59,617 bases of DNA. Source: JANMES01 sp038229715. Its GTDB lineage: Bacteria; Planctomycetota; Phycisphaerae; Tepidisphaerales; Tepidisphaeraceae. Location of the stretch: assembly GCA_038229715.1 (NCBI GenBank), contig JBBROD010000020.1:1-59617 (forward strand). The letters are read 5' to 3'. The notes beneath the pieces were generated by a model. That model saw only the letters and a program-made list of their open reading frames with translations. It was not told where the DNA came from and made no database searches. A program made the position numbers and the translations under genes. Positions 8,461-16,615 of this stretch are shown one piece after another; position 1 is the stretch's first letter; the number at the start of each line of letters is the position of its first letter.

Positions 8461-9762
8461 ATGAAACGACAAGCAGTAACCAAACCTCGGCCGCCGCGCG
8501 AGCCGTGGAAGCGTTGGCCACGAACTGCGGACCTAGTTGAGTGGATGCGTGTGCTCCTTGGGTTGACGGATCACATGGATGGTTTGAAGGACCACTCGTC
8601 AACCGTGGTCGACGTAACGATCGGGCTGCTGGCGGAATTAGGTGAACCGCTGGAAGCACTGCAATGGATCGAGCATTTAGAGAAGCGAGTCCCAGCCAGC
8701 GTTGGATTTGAGCGGTCGCGGCTTGTCATGCAGGGTGCCGAGATCGCAATGCACGCCGGAATGATGAACGTGATGGAAGAGTATCTGCAGCGCATCCTCG
8801 GCATGCAGCACCTGTTCTCCCGCAAGTGCGATCGGGGCTGGGCGGAGAAGTGCGTGCGCGAATTTCGTAGCGATCATGGCCTTCTCGCAGCGCGCGATGC
8901 TCAAGGCGACAAACAGCGAGCTAAATCATCGTTCAACGCGCTGGTCCGCTCCGCATGGTAGGCGATGGACAAGGGCGACAACGCCTTGGCCAGCCGATCG
9001 CTTGTCAAAGCGCTGCCCGTCATCGATCAGTTTGAACCGTGGCGCGCGCATTACGCCCGAATCAAATTGGCCAAGGGATTCACCCGCGCTGGCGACGAAA
9101 AGAATCTGTCGCGGCTACTAAAATTCGACGAAAGTGCGGATAAAGCCAATCGATTTTCCGGCCACGATTTTCTCCGGATCGGCCAGCGCAAGCGTGCCGC
9201 CGCCCGGTTCGAGCAGGAAGTGAATGATGCTCTCGGTGAACTGGAATCAGAAACGCTTAACGCGCACTTCCCGGCAGGGCAACTGGAGCGTGCTATCATC
9301 GGACTGGCTGACGCCGGCGAAATGAAACTCGCCCGCGATTGGCTCGCCCGTGCACTGAAGGAAGGGGCCGCTTGGAACATTGAGCGCATTGGCGCGTTCT
9401 CGTCGGCGGTGTTTCAATCGATGGCCAAAGCCGTTGCGCGAGTGGAAGGGCGCGAGGCCGCGCTCGCTATCCTCGATATCGCTGAGGATCGAGCGAAAAG
9501 CGCGACCGTATCCGGCTGGCGCACTGCTGCCCTCGGAAGTATCGCGGCGTTCCGCGTGGAACTAAATCCCTCCGACGCCGCTGAAGCCATTGCCAGAGCC
9601 GTTCGGTCGCCGAGCCGACGGAGAGAACTACTCGTCAAACTCTTTGCGAAACGCCAAGATTGGGACAAGCTGCACGAAGCGCTCGACACGGCGAAGACTC
9701 CAATTCAAGCCGCCGACTTGATATACAGTCTGAAGTTTATCTGGCGTCCGCAGGCGGATTAA
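8461..9762 (+). pseudogene. Helical-repeat protein gene interrupted by an in-frame TAG
   Basis: Two open stretches in the same frame, 8461-8961 (166 residues, MKRQAVTKPRPP...) and 8965-9762 (MDKGDNALASRS...), are separated by a single TAG at 8959-8961. No frameshift is present, and sequence character (Leu/Ala-rich helices, WARDW-like TPR spacing such as KLARDWLARALKEG and ALAILDIAEDRAKSA) continues across the stop. Removing the stop gives one protein of about 433 residues built of short antiparallel helices, probably TPR- or HEAT-like. I do not recognise the family. Either the gene has died by one point mutation, the amber is read through, or the downstream half restarts at ATG 8965 only 3 bases after the stop. 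Confidence 0.7.
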
Positions 9763-9893
9763 CATTTCAAGAACAACAGTGGACGCGGCGACTGGGGAAA
9801 TATTTAAAAGGGACAGGCACAATTATTTTGTCAATTAATCAGTGATGCCCCCATCGTGCGTTCGTTCCCCTTTTATGCGTTCAGGGTTCCATA

Positions 9894-10583
9894 ATGAAGA
9901 ACAATGCGAAAAGAGAACTTGAGATCATCGTCAACGAGTGCATATCAGAGTTCTTATGTAAGAAGTTGTTTGTCTTCACGAAGCAAGACCATGAATTCGT
10001 GAAAGTAACGGACGACTATTGCTGCTCGGTTTCATGCTTTATCGAAGGGGATAAGTATGACCAAGCAATTTTGGAAATCTATGCAAGCGCCGGTTTCAAG
10101 TCTTTGTGCGATGCTTGGCTGTTGATGCCTGGAAGCCACAACCCAAATGGCCTAACTGATTTAGGATTCGGAGGGTATATCACGGAATTGCCACCGGCAG
10201 AAGATTTGATTTACGTCCTCGACTCCGTGAGTTCTACCGGTGACATCAAGGAGCGAGTCATGTGTCGACTGCAGAAAATAGTGGTGCCATTTTTTGAAGA
10301 ATTTCAGGATAGATCGCATTTAGTACACGTTTGGCAATGCGAGGGTCACCCACTTGCAAAGATTCAAGGGAGGGAGGCTCAACTCGCGAGCGCGATTTTG
10401 GTTAGCAGTGGCGACAAAGGCGCGGCCGAAAACATTATCAATGATAGAGTGCATGAGCTTTTAAAGGCTCGGGAGTTGCATCAGCAAAGAGCAGAAAGTC
10501 GCAAGCGAAGAGCGGAAATTGGCAATATCGACAATGAAATTGAAAAGTGTAAAAAAAACATTGAGTATGTTCGTCGATATTAA
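9894..10583 (+). CDS. Uncharacterised 229-residue protein, AT-richer than its surroundings
   Basis: Starts at ATG 9894 (MKNNAKRELEIIVNECISEF) and is unlike any family I can name. Residues 1-190 look globular, mixed alpha-beta, with a Cys-Cys pair in DDYCCSVSC. The last 45 residues are a highly charged helix (RELHQQRAESRKRRAEIGN then IEKCKKNIEYVRRY), probably a coiled coil. Codon choice is clearly more AT-rich than the neighbouring genes, and both flanks carry related words (GCGGCGACTGGGG at about 9786 and GCGGCGGCTGGGG at about 10673), which together suggest acquisition by transfer. Confidence 0.65.
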   Translation: MKNNAKRELEIIVNECISEFLCKKLFVFTKQDHEFVKVTDDYCCSVSCFIEGDKYDQAILEIYASAGFKSLCDAWLLMPGSHNPNGLTDLGFGGYITELPPAEDLIYVLDSVSSTGDIKERVMCRLQKIVVPFFEEFQDRSHLVHVWQCEGHPLAKIQGREAQLASAILVSSGDKGAAENIINDRVHELLKARELHQQRAESRKRRAEIGNIDNEIEKCKKNIEYVRRY

Positions 10584-10714
10584 TGACCGATAAATTGGAC
10601 GCATACAAGAATGAATAACGGATCACTACTGAATACCTGACGCCCTTTTTAGCGGTAAGGGGCGACCGAGACGCGGCGGCTGGGGACAGCCGCCCTCCAT
10701 GGAATCTACTGCGA

Positions 10715-10918
10715 TTATCCTGGCCCTGCATCAAATGCTTCTATCTTGCTGACCGCGTGGGCCGGCTTTTTGTCGCGCATCAGGGACGTGACCAGCCACA
10801 GCACCATCGCCAGCCCTACGATCGCGGCGAAGACCCAGAGCAGGCTGGCGGAGATCATGTGCTGCACCATCGCCATCGCTTCGGGCGAAAGCTGACGGTT
10901 CTTTTCGGCGAAGTGGAG
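10715..10918 (-). pseudogene. 3' remnant of a membrane transporter gene (MFS, DHA2-like)
   Basis: Reading from 10918 down to the TAA at 10717-10715 gives about 67 residues: FAEKNRQLSPEAMAMVQHMI, then a strong membrane helix LLWVFAAIVGLAMVLWLVT and a charged tail ending AFDAGPG. This fits the last helix and cytoplasmic tail of a DHA2-type drug/proton antiporter. No start codon or upstream part exists: the 5' side ends at the family B repeat at 10922. The gene was truncated, apparently at the repeat. Confidence 0.55.
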
Positions 10919-10921
10919 AGA

Positions 10922-10987
10922 TCCACGAATAACACGAATCTACACGAATGAAGAATTGGATTCGTGAAGATTCGTGTTATTCGTGGA
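10922..10987. repeat. Intergenic palindrome, family B copy 2
   Basis: Inverted repeat beginning TCCACGAATAACACGAATC and ending with its complement TTCGTGTTATTCGTGGA, near-identical to those at 6605-6670 and 28306-28371. It marks the truncated edge of the transporter remnant on its left. On its right (about 10995-11045) follows a GC-rich family H-like half element (GCCGGCAGAACCCGCCCACT), also seen right after the 6.6-kb copy. Confidence 0.85.
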
Positions 10988-11080
10988 CTCAATCCCCGGG
11001 CCGGCAGAACCCGCCCACTCGCGCGTGCCGGGCGTGGGGGCCGGATTCGCCGATCGCGCGCAATTCGTTAACATGACCCT

Positions 11081-11554
11081 ATGGATTTCCGCTCCGCCAC
11101 CGCAGCCGACGTGCCCGGCGTGTTGCCGATGGTTGAACGCATCGGCGCGCTCCACGAATCGTGGGACGCGGCCAGGTACGGCAAGCTGCCCGATCTCGCC
11201 GAGCGCTACCGTCGGTGGATGACCGCGCAGGCCGATAGCCCGACCAGCGTGTTCCTCGTCGCCGAGCGTGAGGGGAAGCTCGTCGCGTTTCTCATCGCGA
11301 CGACGGAGAACGAAATCCCCATCTACCGCATCGAGCGCTACGGCTTCATTCACGATCTGTGGGTGGACGAGCTTTACCGCAATGAAGGCGTCGCCAGGCA
11401 ACTGGTGATGCTGGCCGTCGAGCGATTCAAGCGGATCGGCGTGAAGCAGGTTCGGCTCGAAACCGCCGCCGCGAACGAGCCGGCCCGCAAGCTGTTCGAT
11501 AGTTGCGGGTTTCGCACGAGTGCGATCAGCATGCTGACGGAGATTGCACCATGA
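11081..11554 (+). CDS. GNAT-family N-acetyltransferase
   Basis: 157 residues. The N-terminal RSATAADVPGVLPMV opening, the central VFLVAEREGKLVAFLI strand pair and the acetyl-CoA binding stretch HDLWVDELYRNEGVARQLV (motif A, Q/R-x-x-G-x-A form RNEGVA) are all as expected, followed by VRLETAAANEPARKLFDSCGF, motif B. The acceptor substrate is unknown. Its TGA overlaps the ATG of the next gene (ATGA at 11551-11554), so the two are probably translationally coupled. Confidence 0.88.
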   Translation: MDFRSATAADVPGVLPMVERIGALHESWDAARYGKLPDLAERYRRWMTAQADSPTSVFLVAEREGKLVAFLIATTENEIPIYRIERYGFIHDLWVDELYRNEGVARQLVMLAVERFKRIGVKQVRLETAAANEPARKLFDSCGFRTSAISMLTEIAP

Positions 11555-12480
11555 TCATCTGCCTGGGCACCACGCCGTCGCTGGCGCGGAGTATGATTTT
11601 CCAATCGCTGGCGCTCGACGAAGTGAACCGCGCCGTGGAGGTGTTCGACTACGCCGCCGGTAAAAGCGTCAACGCCGCCCGCGTGCTGACCACGCTCGGC
11701 CTGCCGGTGACCGCGACGGGGTTCGTCGGCGGCGATTACGGCGCGATCCTGAAGCACGACCTCGACGCCGCCGGCATTCTGCATGCGTTTGCGGAAGTTC
11801 CCGCCAGCACCCGGCTGTGCGTGACCGTGATCGACCGGGCCGAGCGCACGGCGACGGAACTCATCGAAGAAGCCGGCGCTGTCTCGCAGAAGGACGCCGA
11901 CCGACTGCTCGATCAACTGGCCGCCCAACTGATGGGCGCGACGATGCTGCTGCTTTCCGGATCGCTGGCGCCCGGCGTGCCGGCACGGTTTTACGCCGAC
12001 TGCATCCACCTCGCCGCCGGCAAGGGCGTACGCACGATTGTCGACGCCGCCGGCGAGCCGTTGCTTAAGGCGATCGAAGCCACGCCGTTCCTGATCAAGC
12101 CGAACCGCAAGGAGTTGGCGCACACCGTGGGCCGGGAGATCGAAACCGACGCCGACCTGCGCCGCGCGGTGAGCGAACTGGTAACCGAGGATTCGATGTG
12201 GGCAGCGGTGACGATGGGCCAGGCCGGCGCGATCGTCAGCGACGGCAGCGAATTCTGGCGGCTGACCGCGCCGGGGATCGATGTGGTCAGCGCCATCGGC
12301 TCCGGCGATTCGTTCGCCGCCGGCTTAGCCGCGGGAATCGTCAACGGGCAATCCGTCCCCGAAGCCGCCCGCCTCGCCACCGCCGCCGGCGTGGCCAACG
12401 CACTCACCGAGCGAGCGGGCCATGTGTCTTTGACTGACGTCAACCGGCTGCGCGAGCAGATCAAGTTGGAACGGATGTAA
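11551..12480 (+). CDS. PfkB-family sugar kinase (1-phosphofructokinase/tagatose-kinase subgroup)
   Basis: 309 residues from the ATG that overlaps the GNAT stop; further upstream starts would run through the GNAT gene. The first PfkB signature is seen as AAGKSVNAARVLTTLG (35-50) and the second as SAIGSGDSFAAGLAAGI (about 247-263), in which GSGD holds the catalytic Asp, with S in place of the usual A. The beginning MIICLGTTPSL and the sugar-site GKSVN fit the FruK/LacC branch, which phosphorylates sugar monophosphates. Precise substrate is not determined. The coupled acetyltransferase does not reveal the pathway. Confidence 0.85.
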   Translation: MIICLGTTPSLARSMIFQSLALDEVNRAVEVFDYAAGKSVNAARVLTTLGLPVTATGFVGGDYGAILKHDLDAAGILHAFAEVPASTRLCVTVIDRAERTATELIEEAGAVSQKDADRLLDQLAAQLMGATMLLLSGSLAPGVPARFYADCIHLAAGKGVRTIVDAAGEPLLKAIEATPFLIKPNRKELAHTVGREIETDADLRRAVSELVTEDSMWAAVTMGQAGAIVSDGSEFWRLTAPGIDVVSAIGSGDSFAAGLAAGIVNGQSVPEAARLATAAGVANALTERAGHVSLTDVNRLREQIKLERM

Positions 12481-12489
12481 AAATAGAGA

Positions 12490-12562
12490 GAAACCATCCG
12501 CAGATTTCTCTTCTTCCTCTCAGTGTTCTCTGAGTTCTCTGTGTGCTCTGTGGTAAATTCAT
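12490..12562. repeat. Degenerate CTCTGTG word repeat (family D, half element)
   Basis: The stretch runs CTCAGTGTTCTCTGAGTTCTCTGTGTGCTCTGTGG up to the start of the next, decayed gene, preceded by a poor complementary arm (AGAGAGAAACC). It is the same word as the full palindrome at 40991-41089. Confidence 0.5.
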
Positions 12563-12566
12563 CACC

Positions 12567-12786
12567 ATGACGTTCCCCGTCTACTTCCACGTCTTCGGCC
12601 ATGCGATTCACCCGCACGTGGTGATGGAGATGCTCGCGTACACCGTCGGGTTCCAGTTTTATCTGCTGCTGCGCCGCCGCCGGGTGCGGGCTGCTCGGCC
12701 TGTAGTTGAGCGCGCTGTTCTGGGGAACGTGCGGGCTGATCCTGATAGGCTTGAGCAATTCGAACTTTCACTATCTCTATGACTGA
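12567..12786 (+). pseudogene. Decayed membrane protein gene, Lgt-like N-terminus
   Basis: ATG 12567 opens MTFPVYFHVFGHAIHPHVVM followed by EMLAYTVGFQFYLLLRRRR, which resembles the first helix of prolipoprotein diacylglyceryl transferase-like proteins of planctomycetes. After about 38 residues the frame degrades. In another frame LSALFWGTCGLILIGLSNSN and FHYLYD-stop (12784-12786) give what looks like the last helix and C-terminus of the same kind of protein. The middle is missing, so this is a remnant with an internal deletion and frameshift. Confidence 0.5.
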
Positions 12787-13102
12787 AGAGCCCGACAACA
12801 AAACCCGTATCAAATTACCGCGCTTGGAATATGCGCGAAGGTCGGACGATCCACCGAGCAAGCTTTTTCAATTCGCTTGCGGCCTTGGCGCTTCTGCGGC
12901 ACTGCTGGGTCTCTCTTGGACACTCGGCAGCTTTACCAACGGTATTCTCGGAGTGTTTGGATTCTTTTTTGGTTTTGCTGCGCTCATCGGAGTGGATCAG
13001 CACCTGCAGCGCACGCAACGTTGGACAACCTTCGCCCCCGGCGCAATCACCGGGATTATTGGCTTCGTCATCGTGGGTATCGCGATACAATTCGTGCCAT
13101 GA
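12779..13102 (+). CDS. Small membrane protein, first of a related pair
   Basis: 107 residues with a charged N-terminal tail, then two or three helices (FACGLGASAALLGLSW; LGVFGFFFGFAALIG) and the closing motif FAPGAITGIIGFVIVGIAIQF. The same end, FPGALVGIAALIVLW, closes the next protein at 13192, so the two are probably distant paralogues. No function known. The start overlaps the end of the decayed gene before it. Confidence 0.6.
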   Translation: MTEEPDNKTRIKLPRLEYARRSDDPPSKLFQFACGLGASAALLGLSWTLGSFTNGILGVFGFFFGFAALIGVDQHLQRTQRWTTFAPGAITGIIGFVIVGIAIQFVP

Positions 13103-13191
13103 ACTAGCATCGCTGCGATCGTTGTTCTTCATGAGGCAAGAATGCCCTCCCGTCAAACTCACTGACCTGCCAAGAAATCACCTCTCCTGCC

Positions 13192-13518
13192 ATGTCCACG
13201 CCGCCCAGCAGACAACCTCCGGTGCTCGACTATCGCCGAGCGTACGACCGCGAACACCGCCGCGCCGAAGTGACCTCAACGGTACTTCAGTGGGTCGCCG
13301 GATTCTTTGTGCCCTTTGCTGTTTTCGGATCGGTGCTTCTGTTGGCCGTTAACTGGCCGATATTTGCGATGATATGGCTTGTGTGCTCCGTTCCTATCCT
13401 GCTGCTAGTCAACCTCTACCTGTGTCGCCGATTCGACTGGAGAGGACTGTTTCCCGGCGCGCTGGTCGGGATCGCGGCGCTGATCGTGCTTTGGTGCGGC
13501 GGACTCTTTATCCGATAG
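13192..13518 (+). CDS. Small membrane protein, second of a related pair
   Basis: 108 residues: a basic N-terminal tail (LDYRRAYDREHRRAEV), two adjacent helices at about 35-75, a short CRRFDWRGL loop and a last helix FPGALVGIAALIVLWCGGLF. Size, topology and last loop resemble the preceding small protein. The last 11 bases overlap the end of the convergent phosphoesterase gene. No family recognised. Confidence 0.6.
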   Translation: MSTPPSRQPPVLDYRRAYDREHRRAEVTSTVLQWVAGFFVPFAVFGSVLLLAVNWPIFAMIWLVCSVPILLLVNLYLCRRFDWRGLFPGALVGIAALIVLWCGGLFIR

Positions 13519-14305
13519 GCGGAGGCGACTGTCTCGGCAATTTCAACTGCCGCTCGACCGCGAACGCCCCGTCGGCAAATGCGCGTATCTCCACGTCGAT
13601 GCCCTCTCGCCCCGCCGTGATCCAGTTGTAGTTATTCGGCTGCTCGCGTCTACGAATACTGCAGGCCGTGCCCGCCTGCAGGCTGATCGCGCCGCCGGCC
13701 ACTTCGGCGTGGTAGGCGTGGTGCAGATGGCCGGCCAGCAGCAGGCCCACGCCGCAATCGGCGATGGACTTGAGCACGGCGTCGGCGTTGCGGACGGTGT
13801 CGTCGGCGTGCATTTCATCGTGTGAAGCGAACGGGTGATGCGTGACGAGGATCTTCGTCACCTCCCGCGGGGCCGCACGCAGAACGCTCACCGCCTGCTC
13901 CAGTTGCCGCGGATCGACGCTGCCGTCCTTCCAAAAACCGTTCGGCCGAAGTGAACCGCGACCGGCGGTGTTCAGGCCGATCACCAGCAACTCTGCGTCT
14001 TGATAGACGGGCATCAGGTCGGGCGTCACCAGCCGTCGGAACCGCCCCATCGGGCTGAACACCCGGCGAAAGACGTTGAACAACGGCACGTCGTGATTCC
14101 CCGCCAGCACGATCCGCGGCTTGGGCAGCCGATCGAGAAACGCCATCGCCCGCCGAAACTGACCGACGCGGGCGCGCTGGGTGAGATCGCCGCTGACGAC
14201 GAGCAGGTCGGGCTTGCGGCCGTTCAGATCGCGCACCAGCGCCTCGATGACGGCCGGGTCGACCAAATCGAAGTGGATGTCGGACAGATGGGCGATGGTA
14301 CGCAA
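13508..14305 (-). CDS. Calcineurin-like metallophosphoesterase
   Basis: 265 residues if the start is TTG 14305, just before the first catalytic motif; longer starts would translate the family F repeat. All metal ligands of the family are present: D-x-H in LSDIHFD (Asp9, His11), GDLTQ (Asp40), GNHD (Asn70, His71), THHPFASH and the final GHLHH. The two-metal site hydrolyses phosphoesters, in this branch often cyclic nucleotides (CpdA-like) or phospholipid headgroups. The substrate here is unknown. The weak ribosome site leaves the exact start uncertain. Confidence 0.88.
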   Translation of the reverse strand: MRTIAHLSDIHFDLVDPAVIEALVRDLNGRKPDLLVVSGDLTQRARVGQFRRAMAFLDRLPKPRIVLAGNHDVPLFNVFRRVFSPMGRFRRLVTPDLMPVYQDAELLVIGLNTAGRGSLRPNGFWKDGSVDPRQLEQAVSVLRAAPREVTKILVTHHPFASHDEMHADDTVRNADAVLKSIADCGVGLLLAGHLHHAYHAEVAGGAISLQAGTACSIRRREQPNNYNWITAGREGIDVEIRAFADGAFAVERQLKLPRQSPPPIG

Positions 14306-14320
14306 GCGGGCAATCCTAAA

Positions 14321-14399
14321 GCATGAAGGCCGAAGGATGAAGGATGAAAATGGAGAGGGTTCTTCCTTTTTCATTCTTCATCCTTGCGTCTTCATCCTT
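14321..14399. repeat. Intergenic palindrome, family F copy 1
   Basis: A-rich arm GAAGGATGAAGGATGAAAA faces TTTTTCATTCTTCATCC and CTTCATCC in an imperfect hairpin between two divergent genes. A second copy is at 24569-24646. Confidence 0.7.
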
Positions 14400-14411
14400 A
14401 TACTGACGTTC

Positions 14412-14702
14412 ATGAAGTTCGGCCGGATCAAACGTCAGCACGGCCGCGTGGGCGGGTTGGATAAGATTCTCGACAAGATCGTGCGCGACTGCCCGTACGT
14501 CAGCCGAATCGTCCCCGGCAGGATCAAAGTCCGCCGCGGGAAGACGCCGCGTAAATTCCAGATTCAATACCCCACCCCGGCTGGCCTGAAGTGCCAGTAC
14601 ATCGGCACGGGCACGGTGCAGGAAGTCTTCGTCATCTGCAGCGACACCGCCAAGGCCAAACAATGGCTGCTGGATTCGGAGATCGCTGAAGCGGAAGAAT
14701 AG
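14412..14702 (+). CDS. Small basic protein, possibly DUF2103-like
   Basis: 96 residues from ATG 14412, directly after the family F repeat. It opens MKFGRIKRQHGRVGGLDKIL and contains VPGRIKVRRGKTPRKFQIQY and a C-terminal VQEVFVICSDTAKAKQWL. The N-terminal His/Gly-rich basic stretch recalls DUF2103 (annotated as predicted metal-binding), though I cannot confirm this. It is separated by 7 bp from the ankyrin gene and likely shares its transcript. Confidence 0.65.
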   Translation: MKFGRIKRQHGRVGGLDKILDKIVRDCPYVSRIVPGRIKVRRGKTPRKFQIQYPTPAGLKCQYIGTGTVQEVFVICSDTAKAKQWLLDSEIAEAEE

Positions 14703-14709
14703 GATCGTC

Positions 14710-16605
14710 ATGTCTGCATCCCAACCGGCGCGAAAGCGCCTGCCGGTGAAACCTTCAGTCGAAAACCTGCGCAAACAGGCCAAGCGATTGTCCAAATCGC
14801 TCGATCTGCCGCTTGCCCAGACGCAGCATCAACTGTCAAACGAGTACGGATGCAAAAGCTGGGCTGAGCTGATGCACGTGGTGGAAGTGATGAACCGCGG
14901 GGCCGATCAGCTGTCGAACGTCAAACGCACAGTCGAGCCGCTGCCGGCCGCCGTGCGTGCGCGGGATGTGGGGAAGGTCAGGCAGATTCTGGCCTCGGGC
15001 GAGTTTACGCAGCACGATCTCGACGCCGGGATGGCCCACGCGGCGTGGTACGGCGGGGACGCGCCCGACGTCCTCGCCGTCCGCAAGGAACTGTTCGACC
15101 TGCTCCTCGATCACAGCGCCGACCCCGACGGCCAATACGGAAGCGCGTACGGCCCGATCATCTTCGGCACCGGCGAATGCACTTCCGTCGAAGGCTTGCA
15201 GTGGCTCATCGACGCCGGCGCGGACGTGACGTTCCCGCCCGTCGACACCAAGTACGGGCCGACCTGCCCGCTATCGAGTTGGCTCGGCAACTACGGCCGA
15301 GGCAGCAACCCCGCCAGGCACCGCGGGATTGAATTGCTGCTCAGCCGCGGCGCGTTCGTGCCGCCGGAAGTTTCTCCGCCGATCCTGGCGATCCACCGCG
15401 GCGACGCGGACGGGTTGGCCGCATTGCTGAAAGACGATCCTACTCTGGTTCACCGCCGATTCCCCGACATGCCCTATGGGAACATCCCACTACACGGCGC
15501 GACGCTGCTGCATTGCGCGGCCGAGTTTGGCGAAATCGCTTGCGCGGAACTGTTGCTCGCCCGCGGTGCGAATCCTCGGCTGGAATCCGGCACCAGAGCC
15601 ACGCCGCTCCACCACGCCGCCGGCAGCGGGCCGATTGAGATGGTCGAGTTGCTGCTCCGTCACAACGCCAAGGAGTGGCAGACCGACAAGCACGGCAAAA
15701 AGCCGCTCGACTACGCCCGCACCGGGGTGGCGAACGACAAGGAGAAAATCGCCGAGTTGCTCGATCGGCCGGTGATTCGCGATCCGAATTTCAAAGCCGC
15801 CGTGCTGGCGATCCAAACCGGCGATGTCGCGGGGCTCAGGCGGTTGCTGGCGGCGCATCCGAACTTGGTACACGATCGAGCGATCGAGCCGGATTGCTAC
15901 ACGCCGGGGTATTTCAAAGATCCCAAACTGCTATGGTTCATCGCCGACAACCCGAACCTGATCCGCCCGATGCCCGCCAACACGCCGGAACTGGCTGAGG
16001 TGATCATCACCGCCGGCACCGAGCCGGCCGACATCGGCTACACGCTAGCGCTGGTGATGACCAGCGACCCGGTGCGCGAGGCGAACCTGCTCGAGCCGCT
16101 GGTAAAGCTGCTGATGCGCTACGGCGCGACGGTGAACGAAAGCTCAATCCACAGCACGCTCGGCCACCGCCAGCGCGACGCGATCGCACTTCTGCTGGCC
16201 GCCGGTTTGCCGATGACGCCGGCGATCGCCGCGGGCATGGGAGACGTAGCCTCGCTCGTACGCTTGCTCCCCGAGGCGTCGGCCGATGAGAAGTTCTCCG
16301 CGTTATCGATGGCGGTCATCAACAATGAAACCGACGCCGCCCGCCGGTGTCTTGAAGCCGGCGCTGATCCGAACGGGTTTTCGCGCGTCCACGTTCACGC
16401 CACGTCGGCCCATCAGGCGGCGCTACACGATAACGTCGAGCTGCTACGTCTGTTGGTCAAACACGGCGCTGATCTCAATATCAAAGACACGCTCTGGGGC
16501 GGCACGCCGCTCGGCTGGGCCATGCACGAAAAGAGGACTAACGCCGAGTCCTACCTGCGGTCGTTAATTGTTCCGCCGCCCGATGAACGATCAAAATCCC
16601 CATGA
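14710..16605 (+). CDS. Ankyrin-repeat protein
   Basis: 631 residues. The first 80 form the short N-terminal domain often found before bacterial ankyrin repeats (KPSVENLRKQAKRLSKSL, then QLSNEYGCKSWAELM). The rest is a run of ankyrin units, clear examples being TLLHCAAEFGEIACAELLL, TPLHHAAGSGPIEMVELLL and HQAALHDNVELLRLLVKHGA, with DLNIKDTLWGGTPLGWA near the end. Several central units are degenerate (about 350-480). No enzyme domain or export signal is seen, so a cytoplasmic binding scaffold is likely. It converges on rsmH, with stops 10 bp apart. Confidence 0.9.
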   Translation: MSASQPARKRLPVKPSVENLRKQAKRLSKSLDLPLAQTQHQLSNEYGCKSWAELMHVVEVMNRGADQLSNVKRTVEPLPAAVRARDVGKVRQILASGEFTQHDLDAGMAHAAWYGGDAPDVLAVRKELFDLLLDHSADPDGQYGSAYGPIIFGTGECTSVEGLQWLIDAGADVTFPPVDTKYGPTCPLSSWLGNYGRGSNPARHRGIELLLSRGAFVPPEVSPPILAIHRGDADGLAALLKDDPTLVHRRFPDMPYGNIPLHGATLLHCAAEFGEIACAELLLARGANPRLESGTRATPLHHAAGSGPIEMVELLLRHNAKEWQTDKHGKKPLDYARTGVANDKEKIAELLDRPVIRDPNFKAAVLAIQTGDVAGLRRLLAAHPNLVHDRAIEPDCYTPGYFKDPKLLWFIADNPNLIRPMPANTPELAEVIITAGTEPADIGYTLALVMTSDPVREANLLEPLVKLLMRYGATVNESSIHSTLGHRQRDAIALLLAAGLPMTPAIAAGMGDVASLVRLLPEASADEKFSALSMAVINNETDAARRCLEAGADPNGFSRVHVHATSAHQAALHDNVELLRLLVKHGADLNIKDTLWGGTPLGWAMHEKRTNAESYLRSLIVPPPDERSKSP

Positions 16606-16615
16606 GCGGCTATGG

